From an uncultured Vampirovibrio sp. (GTDB lineage Bacteria; Cyanobacteriota; Vampirovibrionia; Gastranaerophilales; Gastranaerophilaceae), in the NCBI GenBank assembly GCA_910579975.1, contig CAJTWU010000004.1, positions 15,234-79,233 on the forward strand: 64,000 nucleotides of DNA. Direction: 5' to 3'. Below, one piece after another: positions 47,866 to 55,160 of the stretch (positions within the stretch are counted from its first letter, which is position 1; each line of letters begins with the position of its first letter). The notes beneath the pieces were generated by a model. It was not told the DNA's origin. It worked only from the letters and a program-made list of their open reading frames with translations, and searched no databases. A program made the translations under genes and the position numbers.

Positions 47866-47898
47866 AAAAAGCGGACTTTTTAAAGTCCGCTTTTTTTT
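47864..47898 (+). terminator. Terminator of the glutamate synthase operon
   Basis: An A-rich arm then GCGGACTTT-TT-AAAGTCCGC followed by eight T; the convergent gene ends 12 bases on, and the A/T symmetry makes the hairpin usable in both directions. Confidence 0.9.
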
Positions 47899-47910
47899 AT
47901 TTTTATTTTA

Positions 47911-49917
47911 TTAGTTGCTTGGAGTGAAAGCTCTTACAACTGTTACTGATCCGTCTACGTTCTTACGAACACCTGTATCAATTTCTTCATCTAAGTCTGC
48001 AGCGAATGCTACTGGAGTGTATACTTCATTTGCATCAATTGCGGAGCTGATTTGGTCTCTTTCGTAACCCCTTAAGACTTTTACGTTATCATTATCATCC
48101 GGAGTTGGAGGTGTAACAGGTTCTTCAGGATCAACAGGAGGGATAACAGGATCTTTATCAGGACCTACAAGGTAAGTGTTATCTGCTGTTTGTGTTCCCT
48201 GGTTGTAACCATTTTCACCGTTAGTTAATTCATAAGTGATTTCATCATTTGAATTAATTGTTTTTACTTCATTATCTCTGATGTTTGTATATTTTAAAGT
48301 ATAATCTCTGCTTGGGAATTCAACTTTTAATTTTTTAGTTTCTCCGCCAACTTTGATTACATTAGCGTGAACATCTTTGCCGATAGTAATGTCGTGTTGG
48401 TTTGAAGTAAGATTAACTTTTCCTGCATTTACACCATTTACGTTCATATTGCCTTCAGATTTGATTAATGCGTAACCATTATCAGAAGTTTTGATTTTAT
48501 TAACATCACCACCAGCGATATTTAAGTAAGTATGTCCTTTTGTTGGAAGTGGTAAGTAATTTTCCATTACGTTAACAATTTCATCTTCTGAATTTACGCC
48601 GCCAATATAGTGGTTAGCAGTAAACTCATATGTATCTGCTGTAATTGTAGCTTTGCCATCTGAAATAATATTCAAACCGGCATCCATTTTAACGTTTTTA
48701 GCTGTTGTATTAACAGTAACTGCAATTGTACCGGCTTTAGCATTAGCATTTAAGTCACCGCCTACTGTTAAACTTCCATCTTTTCTTAAATCAGATGGAG
48801 TATCTGTTTCAGAGTCTGTATTGTAACCGCCGATATGGATGTTATGAGCAGAATTAATGTTCATATTCCCGCCAACTTTAGTGTCGCCGATTACGTGGAT
48901 AAAGTGTTTAACACCCTTGTTTGTTTTTACGGTAGTTGTCAAGTTTGCATTTTTGCCAACTTCAACATTATTAACTTCTAAGAAACCGCCTGAATTAGAC
49001 ATATCTAGGTTTCCATCAACTTTAGCGTTTCTTAGATAAGCAACTCTGCCATCATTGTGAACATTTGCATCACCTGTAATATGAAGTTTTTCACCTTTGT
49101 TAGAATAGTTAAGAGCAACATTACCATCTGAAACGATATCTAAGTTACCATTGATTTCACCGCCGTTTACAACTTTAACGATATCTTTATCAGCTATAAT
49201 ATAAACATTGCCGTCAACTTGAACCGATTCCAATCTTACGGCAGTGTGACGTTCATTTTGTCCTGATGTTGGGTTCACAAGGAAATTTTGACCATCAGCT
49301 GTGATAAGTTTTAAACCTTTAGTTGCGCCAAGAACTGTTTTGATAATATCGATTGAAGGTGCAGTAATATTGAACTCACCGCCAACTGAAAAATCAGAAT
49401 TCTTAATTGTAATACCGTTTATTGCTTCTTGATTAAGTCCTTGAATATTAATTTTGCCGTCAACGTAGCTTACACCTAAAGCTTGAGTTGTTAACATTAA
49501 ATCTCCGGCAGTAGTGAAGCTTGCGCCATCATATAACATACCGTTAGGGTTTGAAATAATTAATTTTGCAACGCCGTCATTAGATGTGATGTTACCATAA
49601 ATTTGTGACATCCCATTTGTAACAGTATTAACAACGGTAGAGTTAGAACCTTGAGCACCGTTAAAGTTAAGATTTTCACCTTTGTTAAGGTTTAAGTTAC
49701 CCCAGATAATATGAGTATCACCATTAACATTAACATTTGCTGAACCATTGCCGATTTCTGTATTAACATAACCGCCTGTAGCACCAGTAATATTAGAACC
49801 GCCAAGACCGTTACCTAAACCAACATCTCCGGTTGTGATTGTAGCAGCAGATACTTGCATTGATGCAAACACTGTACAAAGTGCAATTGCTGATAATTTT
49901 TTGGCAAAATTTTTCAT
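47911..49917 (-). CDS. Filamentous-haemagglutinin-type secreted exoprotein (TPS domain)
   Basis: A 668-residue protein with a signal peptide (ending VSAA). The two-partner-secretion domain follows: a strand-rich region with NLNLNKGENLNFNGAQGSNSTVVN, then SNPNGMLYDGASFTTAGDLMLTT, where NPNG is the TpsA hallmark. The rest is repeating beta-helix (motif -GNLD-, -GGNMNIN-, -VGGDLNANA-). A proline-rich acidic linker (PVIPPVDPEEPVTPPTPDD) leads to a C-terminal tail ending TVVRAFTPSN. Likely a surface adhesin or large exported fibre. The cognate TpsB transporter is not in the window. AGGAAATGAGG lies upstream of ATG. Confidence 0.82.
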   Translation of the reverse strand: MKNFAKKLSAIALCTVFASMQVSAATITTGDVGLGNGLGGSNITGATGGYVNTEIGNGSANVNVNGDTHIIWGNLNLNKGENLNFNGAQGSNSTVVNTVTNGMSQIYGNITSNDGVAKLIISNPNGMLYDGASFTTAGDLMLTTQALGVSYVDGKINIQGLNQEAINGITIKNSDFSVGGEFNITAPSIDIIKTVLGATKGLKLITADGQNFLVNPTSGQNERHTAVRLESVQVDGNVYIIADKDIVKVVNGGEINGNLDIVSDGNVALNYSNKGEKLHITGDANVHNDGRVAYLRNAKVDGNLDMSNSGGFLEVNNVEVGKNANLTTTVKTNKGVKHFIHVIGDTKVGGNMNINSAHNIHIGGYNTDSETDTPSDLRKDGSLTVGGDLNANAKAGTIAVTVNTTAKNVKMDAGLNIISDGKATITADTYEFTANHYIGGVNSEDEIVNVMENYLPLPTKGHTYLNIAGGDVNKIKTSDNGYALIKSEGNMNVNGVNAGKVNLTSNQHDITIGKDVHANVIKVGGETKKLKVEFPSRDYTLKYTNIRDNEVKTINSNDEITYELTNGENGYNQGTQTADNTYLVGPDKDPVIPPVDPEEPVTPPTPDDNDNVKVLRGYERDQISSAIDANEVYTPVAFAADLDEEIDTGVRKNVDGSVTVVRAFTPSN

Positions 49918-50108
49918 ATTAGTAAATCCTCATTTCCTATGTATTAATATAAAGATTTTTTGGTTTCCGAAATTGCTATTTTGTAACAAAATTTTAAGTT
50001 GATTTTTATTTTACTCCTTCGGCATGACCAATCATACAACTAAAAAAGTGTAAATAAAATAATTTGCGCTCAATAAATAAAATATTTAACAAAATGTTAC
50101 AAATTAAG

Positions 50109-50639
50109 TTATTGCTTAACTTTAATGGCTCCCCAGGCTCTTATAAATCCCTTTTCATATCGGATTAAATAATATCCGCCTTCTTTAATATATTCAATAG
50201 AAGCCTCTAAGTGGATATAATCTTTTTTAGGTACGGTAGCACCTGTTTTTGCATATTTTGCATCAATAATTTTTTGGAATTTTTCTTGGCGTGTTGGTCG
50301 ATGTTTTTCTTCTTTTTTTCGGCTTTTTTCTACTTCGTATTCATTTTCTGCAAGCTTAAATACCGGTATAACAGCAATTAAATCTTTTGACTCGATTAAA
50401 TATAAAAACTCTCTATCATCAGATAGTGCGAGTTCATAGTATCCGGGTTTAATGAAGTTGCCATTATAATCAGGAATATAATCAACAATTGTTAAAGTCG
50501 GTTGTTCATCAGTCAGAATAGCATATCTGTATATTGAATTTTCATGAATAGTTACTCCGGATGGTATTGCCGGATATGGAGCGCATGGTGCAAGATAATC
50601 AATATCGCGAATTGCAGGAGTAATTATCCCGTCAATCAT
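50109..50639 (-). CDS. Hypothetical protein coupled to rnpA
   Basis: A 176-residue soluble protein beginning MIDGIITPAIRDIDYLAPCAPYP and containing a strand-rich middle (ALSDDREFLYLIESKDLIAVIPVF) and a basic KSRKKEEKHRPTRQEK stretch before the C-terminal strands (GGYYLIRYEKGFIRAWGAIK). I do not recognise it. It overlaps the 3' end of rnpA by 8 bases, so it takes the operon place where yidD/yidC are usually found. Confidence 0.6.
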   Translation of the reverse strand: MIDGIITPAIRDIDYLAPCAPYPAIPSGVTIHENSIYRYAILTDEQPTLTIVDYIPDYNGNFIKPGYYELALSDDREFLYLIESKDLIAVIPVFKLAENEYEVEKSRKKEEKHRPTRQEKFQKIIDAKYAKTGATVPKKDYIHLEASIEYIKEGGYYLIRYEKGFIRAWGAIKVKQ

Positions 50640-50982
50640 TTATCATCTCCAATAATTTGAGCATTGACGAGTTAACATCTTTAAAATTTTGTCCCAGTAA
50701 TCGTGTTGAACCTGTAAAAACAAGAGACATGTATTTAGGAGAAAAGTTGTTATTTTTTATGTAGAGTCTAAGGCTTTCTCTCATTAATCTTCTTATTCTA
50801 TTTCTTTTAACAGCGCGTTTATGGATTTTTTTGCTAACAACAAATCCGACTTTTGTAGGAAAATCTGCGGTTTTATTTTTGCCGCAGAATACAGTTATTC
50901 CACCTTTATGGAAAACTTTACCTGTTCTATATGTTGCATTAAATGCACTTTTCTTTTTTAATCTGTATTCTTTTGGTAACAT
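50632..50982 (-). CDS. rnpA: Ribonuclease P protein component
   Basis: A 116-residue basic protein assisting the RNase P RNA in tRNA 5' maturation. RNR motif HKRAVKRNRIRRLMRESLR (about residues 54-72), preceded by KVGFVVSKKI. rpmH (ribosomal protein L34), which is usually immediately upstream, is not here: the upstream region holds two promoters. The mRNA is leaderless (promoter 50989-51017 ends six bases before ATG). Confidence 0.92.
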   Translation of the reverse strand: MLPKEYRLKKKSAFNATYRTGKVFHKGGITVFCGKNKTADFPTKVGFVVSKKIHKRAVKRNRIRRLMRESLRLYIKNNNFSPKYMSLVFTGSTRLLGQNFKDVNSSMLKLLEMIND

Positions 50983-50988
50983 AACCTA

Positions 50989-51017
50989 ATCATAGTCTAA
51001 TTGACAAAAGATTTCAA
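50989..51017 (-). promoter_or_regulatory. Promoter of leaderless rnpA
   Basis: Minus-strand TTGAAA (51012-51017), 17 bases, TATGAT (50989-50994), six bases, then ATG at 50982. A complete promoter with no room for a ribosome site. Confidence 0.75.
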
Positions 51018-51029
51018 TCGAGTTATACT
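51001..51029 (+). promoter_or_regulatory. Consensus promoter for the structured leader and the 51242 gene
   Basis: TTGACA (51001-51006), 17-base spacer, TATACT (51024-51029), overlapping the divergent rnpA promoter. Confidence 0.8.
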
Positions 51030-51035
51030 CATCAC

Positions 51036-51241
51036 AAATGAACAATAAATTGTCAAAATTAAATAATCAGTGGTGGCGCAGCTAATTTGGCTGCCTGAAT
51101 TTTCATTGTTTATTTAATTATCGGGCGGTCAAAAACCGTGAGGTTTTTGCGTGCTTGTTTTAACTTGTGTGGTTAATAATTGTTAACAAAAACCTCAAAT
51201 AAGTCAATTTTGAAGTTTCACAAGTTTTAAGGATATGAACC
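51036..51241 (+). promoter_or_regulatory. Structured 5' leader with mutually exclusive hairpins
   Basis: About 205 untranslated bases. A first stem-loop (GGCGCAGC-TAATTTG-GCTGCC, flanked by A/T-rich pairing arms) is followed by CAAAAACC (51130-51137), GAGGTTTTTG (51140-51149) and CAAAAACCTC (51187-51196). The central GAGGTTTTTG can pair with either copy: a tight 8-bp GTGA hairpin with the first or a perfect 10-bp helix with the third. This is an attenuator/riboswitch-like switch architecture. No known class is recognised. Confidence 0.55.
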
Positions 51242-52444
51242 ATGTCATCTAATAACAACAAAATCATTAATACTTTGCCAAGAACCATCCGTCCTGCTGC
51301 AAAATTTGTAAGGCACCAGGAAGAAGCGGCGGGTCTTTCTACATCTCGTTTTATACAGGATGTATCGACTTGTCTTGTGCCAAAAGTTGTTTTTTCAAGA
51401 AGCAAAGAGGACCTTGCAGAGAATGCATTTCTTGAGCTTTCAGAAGAAACTTTAATGTATTTTGTGCCGACTATTCTCGGTCAACAGGTGGCAAGGAAAA
51501 TCTTTTCAACAAAGCTGCCGCAAAATCTTAAAAAAGATGTTGCAACAACAGGGGTTGAGCTTTTAGAAAAAGGTTCTAGAAATAACAAAGAGATATTGCC
51601 CGTAAAAGCTGCAATTGCTCTTGCTGCAATGGCTATTCCTTTAACTGAATTTTCGTTAAACTATATTAAAAATTTGATGACATTAAAAGTATTTAAGAAG
51701 AGTGATTTCAAAAACATAGCCTCTCTGGAAAAACAGGAAGAGGATAAATCCCATCAACAAAAAGTTGAGAAAAGTGCAAAAAGACATATCGGTTTTGCAG
51801 CTTCTGCTTATGCTGGATGCTTAGGTTTGGCAGCTTTATTAGCAACCAAAGGTAAAAATTCCCAAGCTTTGCAAAAAATTTCTGAACTTGTTGTTGCTCC
51901 GGGCTCTGCTTTATTTAAAAACAAACCAAAGACTAAAAACTTTTTTAACAAATACTTTTCTATGGATTTTAATAATCAAAATGGAAAGCTTGTTTTGAGC
52001 AAAGGACAATTAACAACCAGCGTTTTAATAGGCGGTGCCGGTTATTTTGGTGCTTCTTCTGATAGAGGAAAGGAAAACTTTAAAGAAACAGCTACCAGAT
52101 TTCCAATTGTTGGTTTATATGTAATTACAGGTAGCGAGTTTGTCGAAAGAGGTTTTAAAAAACTGCTTAAAAAAGGCGGTAAATGTAAAGATTTAATTGG
52201 TAAAAATTTGGAAGTTCCTAAGTTTGATGAGTTAGAGGAATTGGCAAGGAAACTTGCAAGAGAAAAAAATACAAGCTTCGATAAAGAATATAATTCCCTT
52301 GCAAAACAAAAAATTGCGATTTCAGGATTACCTTATGTATTCTCTATCGGAGTGATGGGATTTTTTGTTTCCGGCATGACAAATTTCTTTACACGCAAGA
52401 GATATGAAAACTCCAAAAAAACAGTGCAAGATGTTATAAAATAA
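51242..52444 (+). CDS. Conserved membrane protein of unknown function
   Basis: A 400-residue protein. After a 35-residue soluble start (VRHQEEAAGLSTSRFIQDVSTCLVPKV) there are about five weak hydrophobic segments (VKAAIALAAMAIPLTEF, IGFAASAYAGCLGLAALL, SVLIGGAGYFGAS, FPIVGLYVITGSEF, GLPYVFSIGVMGFFVSG) separated by Lys-rich loops. No catalytic motif is visible. AAGGATATGAACC precedes ATG. It lies behind a long structured leader and just upstream of an LptF/G-like permease that has its own promoter. Its general layout resembles the 489-residue protein at 2638. Confidence 0.6.
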   Translation: MSSNNNKIINTLPRTIRPAAKFVRHQEEAAGLSTSRFIQDVSTCLVPKVVFSRSKEDLAENAFLELSEETLMYFVPTILGQQVARKIFSTKLPQNLKKDVATTGVELLEKGSRNNKEILPVKAAIALAAMAIPLTEFSLNYIKNLMTLKVFKKSDFKNIASLEKQEEDKSHQQKVEKSAKRHIGFAASAYAGCLGLAALLATKGKNSQALQKISELVVAPGSALFKNKPKTKNFFNKYFSMDFNNQNGKLVLSKGQLTTSVLIGGAGYFGASSDRGKENFKETATRFPIVGLYVITGSEFVERGFKKLLKKGGKCKDLIGKNLEVPKFDELEELARKLAREKNTSFDKEYNSLAKQKIAISGLPYVFSIGVMGFFVSGMTNFFTRKRYENSKKTVQDVIK

Positions 52445-52450
52445 TTCTCG

Positions 52451-52459
52451 TGATATAAT
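52451..52459 (+). promoter_or_regulatory. Extended -10 of the LptF/G-like gene, leaderless
   Basis: TGA TATAAT (52451-52459), six bases, then GTG at 52466: consensus extended -10 with the start codon at the predicted transcription start. Confidence 0.7.
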
Positions 52460-52465
52460 TATTCT

Positions 52466-53584
52466 GTGAAGAATTTAATTAATTATCTTAAAACGAAGTA
52501 TAAAGAGATGAAGCTTTTGGATAAATATATCTTAAAGCAAGTTATTACAATGTTTATAATGGGGGTTCTGGTTTTCACTTCTATTATTTTTGCTTCAGAT
52601 ACTTTTATTACTTTGATTAAACAGATTTCTAAATATGGAATTCCTTTTAACTTTGCTTTTATGATTATTATTCTTCATCTTCCGGCTGTATTTGTAATGA
52701 CAATTCCTATGGGAGTTCTGCTTGCAACCGTTATGACATTAAACGGGTTGAGTTTAAGTTCTGAAATTACTGTTATGCGTGCTTGCGGGATTGGATTAAA
52801 CAGAATTGCAAAACCAATTTTTTGCTTTGCAATTGTTATGACATTTGTTAGCTTTATAGTTAATGAAACAGTTGTTCCTATTGCAACAGAATGGTCTACA
52901 AATGTTGCATTAAAGGCATTTGGGCAAAAACATATTCCTGAAGGAAAACAAAATTTTACTTTTAAAGAAGTTAAAGAGGGCGGTACTTTAAAAAGATTAT
53001 TCTATGTTGGAGATTGTACAGACGGCACTTTGCATAATATTACTGTTTTGGATGCTTCTAAAGAAGGCACCATCCAAATTTTACAGGCTAGAGAAGGTTT
53101 AACTTCACCGGCTGGTTGGAAATTCCAGAAAGGTGCCATTTATACAGTAACAGATAATGGTAAAACTCTTGATACAACTCTTTTTAATGACTCAACAATT
53201 ATGTTTGGAATGGATTTGTCAAAAGAAATTGAGAAAAATCAAGCCGGTGAAAGAAACTTTATCCAATTAATGAAATATATTGCAAAAGAAGGAAAACCAG
53301 AGCTTAAAATAGATTTATATGATAAATTGGCATTACCTCTTACAACTGTTGTTCTGGTTCTTATCGGAGTACCGCTTGCTATTACACCGCCAAGAGTTCG
53401 TTATAACAGAGGCTTTTTATTTAGTATCCTGATTATTTTTGCATACTATTTAATCCGTGCACTTTCGATTTCTTTTGGTGAAGCAGGAACACTAATCCCG
53501 GTTCTTTCTGCATTTATGCCAAATATTATTTTGACGATAATCGGTGTAGGGCTTTATTATAGAAAGGTTTACACAATCTGCTAA
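52466..53584 (+). CDS. LptF/LptG-family permease (YjgP/YjgQ)
   Basis: A 372-residue protein with the family architecture: a first helix after LLDKYILKQVITMF, helices around PFNFAFMIIILHLPAVFVMTIPMGVLLATVM, a periplasmic beta-jellyroll domain (about 130-270; FTFKEVKEGG, LQAREGLTSPAGWKF), then KLALPLTTVVLVLIGVPLAITPPR and the last two helices. These proteins extract lipopolysaccharide-type lipids for transport to the outer membrane with LptB. The GTG start fits the extended -10 (leaderless); a later Met15 is an alternative. LptB and a second permease are not adjacent. Confidence 0.88.
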   Translation: MKNLINYLKTKYKEMKLLDKYILKQVITMFIMGVLVFTSIIFASDTFITLIKQISKYGIPFNFAFMIIILHLPAVFVMTIPMGVLLATVMTLNGLSLSSEITVMRACGIGLNRIAKPIFCFAIVMTFVSFIVNETVVPIATEWSTNVALKAFGQKHIPEGKQNFTFKEVKEGGTLKRLFYVGDCTDGTLHNITVLDASKEGTIQILQAREGLTSPAGWKFQKGAIYTVTDNGKTLDTTLFNDSTIMFGMDLSKEIEKNQAGERNFIQLMKYIAKEGKPELKIDLYDKLALPLTTVVLVLIGVPLAITPPRVRYNRGFLFSILIIFAYYLIRALSISFGEAGTLIPVLSAFMPNIILTIIGVGLYYRKVYTIC

Positions 53585-53587
53585 AAA

Positions 53588-53596
53588 TGATATATT
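53588..53596 (+). promoter_or_regulatory. Extended -10 of the matrixin-like gene, leaderless
   Basis: TGA TATATT (53588-53596), six bases, ATG at 53603; overlaps the end of the preceding gene's spacer. No ribosome binding site. Confidence 0.6.
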
Positions 53597-53602
53597 ATAA
53601 AC

Positions 53603-54361
53603 ATGCGTACTTATCTTAATGGCAGTGTGAAAAACGGTAACATAATGAGATGGTCTGTAAATCCTCTCATTGTTTATATTGCTCCTATGAAGTTTTATTC
53701 AAAACCGGGTGAGGATGCTAAATATAGAAAAATGGTCATGGATGCTTTTTCTATGTGGTCTGCTGCAAGCGGCGGGAAAATTAATTTTAGAATGACAAAT
53801 GTTTTAATGGAGTCCAATATTAATGTTGATTGGAAGCGTGTTGATAGACAAGCTCTCGGTCATTGCTATTTTAATTGGGATTCAGCCGGACGACTATACG
53901 GTGCAGAAGTTTCAATCGGCTTAACTGATGGTAGAATTCATAAACAGTATGATAGTGAAATTGAAGTTTACCATACCATTTTACATGAAATCGGTCACGC
54001 ATTGGGATTAGGACATAGTCCGTATAAAGAGGATATTATGTATACACCGCACCAGTATGGAAACTCTTCATTGTCTGTTAATGATAAACATTCAATTGAG
54101 TGGTTATACAAATTGCCGGCGGGCATGTCCGTAAAGAAAATTGCTGAAAAATATTCAATGTCTACAACTACAGATATTGATTCTGTAATCCGTAAGATTG
54201 ACGGGACTAATGATACAGAAAAGCCTAAGATGCAGATTAAAACAAACAGAGACTTGCTGCAGGAAGCAGCCAATATAGGTGACTTGAAGCGATATAATAT
54301 GATGCTTCAAAATATTTCACTTTCTGATAATGTAAAGAATTATCTCAATAATCAGAGGTAA
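53603..54361 (+). CDS. Matrixin-type zinc metalloprotease without signal peptide
   Basis: A 252-residue protein with the metzincin signature HEIGHALGLGH (residues 128-138) and the Met-turn DIMY (M146), the zinc-binding site of matrixins (MMP-like). The N-terminal region (WSVNPLIVYIAP, AFSMWSAASGGKINFRM, YGAEVSIGL) matches the catalytic domain's first strands and helix. There is no pro-peptide cysteine switch and no signal peptide, even counting upstream in-frame sequence, so it is cytoplasmic or exported unconventionally. The C-terminal 100 residues (ending LKRYNMMLQNISLSDNVKNYL) are helical and unassigned. Confidence 0.85.
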   Translation: MRTYLNGSVKNGNIMRWSVNPLIVYIAPMKFYSKPGEDAKYRKMVMDAFSMWSAASGGKINFRMTNVLMESNINVDWKRVDRQALGHCYFNWDSAGRLYGAEVSIGLTDGRIHKQYDSEIEVYHTILHEIGHALGLGHSPYKEDIMYTPHQYGNSSLSVNDKHSIEWLYKLPAGMSVKKIAEKYSMSTTTDIDSVIRKIDGTNDTEKPKMQIKTNRDLLQEAANIGDLKRYNMMLQNISLSDNVKNYLNNQR

Positions 54362-54411
54362 CTAGCAAAAAAAGTTAAAAATACGTTTTATTTAAACTAT
54401 AGGATATATAT

Positions 54412-55158
54412 ATGACAGATTCTTCAAAAGTTAAGAAAAATTCAGAATTAGCATCGGGTTCGCAAAATGTTGCAGCAAGTTTTTCAAATCCATTATATAC
54501 CTCCTCTGAAAATGCACTTAGTGATTATTCCCAATCATTACCGCGTAATACTTATGATAATGATATGGCGGAAATTTTGGAAGTAGTAAGAATTTTGAAT
54601 AACATGGCACCTATCAGAATGCCTGTGTATAACTTTAATGTTAATGAAATTAATGGAGAAGCTTATTATAAACCTGATGGTACATTATTGCTTATAAGAG
54701 AACATGATAGTGATGTAATAAGAGATTATTATGTATCACCTTATTCTGATAAAGTGGATAGGATTTTAGAACACGATAGACTAAGCGGCAGACTAAGAAC
54801 AAAGATAGAGCCGAATTCACGTTCTACAAGCCGAACAAAAACTAACATAACCATTTTTGATGATAAAATCAACAGAAAATATACGCTCATGCAGTTGGCA
54901 GAAGATGGAATTGTTAATAATATTACCGAGTTTTCAGGTAAAGGACAAGCTTTTCAAACTTTATACAGAAATATAACTACATTTAAACCGGCACGATACT
55001 TAGCCGGTAAAGATGTTCCTGATAAAGGCTTTGAAATGGTTGATTGTATTTTTGATATTAATGGAAATATCGCAAGAATTAAGAGATATAATTCCAAAAA
55101 AGAAATTAATATTGAATACACTGATGATAGAAAAAATATCACAGTAAAAAATAAATAA
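54412..55158 (+). CDS. Hypothetical protein, 248 residues
   Basis: A soluble, strand-rich protein with a Ser/Asn-rich N-terminus and repeating beta segments (GTLLLIREHDSDVIRDYYVSPYSD, TNITIFDDKINRKYTLMQLAEDG, MVDCIFDINGNIARIKRYNSKKEINIEY) that resemble the short 'Y-x-x-x-G' hairpins of YD-type or lipocalin-like repeats. I do not recognise the family. AGGA eight bases before the ATG. It is 50 bases after the matrixin gene and ends beside the convergent dnaX. Confidence 0.6.
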   Translation: MTDSSKVKKNSELASGSQNVAASFSNPLYTSSENALSDYSQSLPRNTYDNDMAEILEVVRILNNMAPIRMPVYNFNVNEINGEAYYKPDGTLLLIREHDSDVIRDYYVSPYSDKVDRILEHDRLSGRLRTKIEPNSRSTSRTKTNITIFDDKINRKYTLMQLAEDGIVNNITEFSGKGQAFQTLYRNITTFKPARYLAGKDVPDKGFEMVDCIFDINGNIARIKRYNSKKEINIEYTDDRKNITVKNK

Positions 55159-55160
55159 GG

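Noticed and set aside
2638..52444. Homology between the 489-residue (2638) and 400-residue (51242) membrane proteins
   Set aside because: They share a general layout and leader-controlled expression, but I could not find alignable motifs, so family relationship is not claimed.
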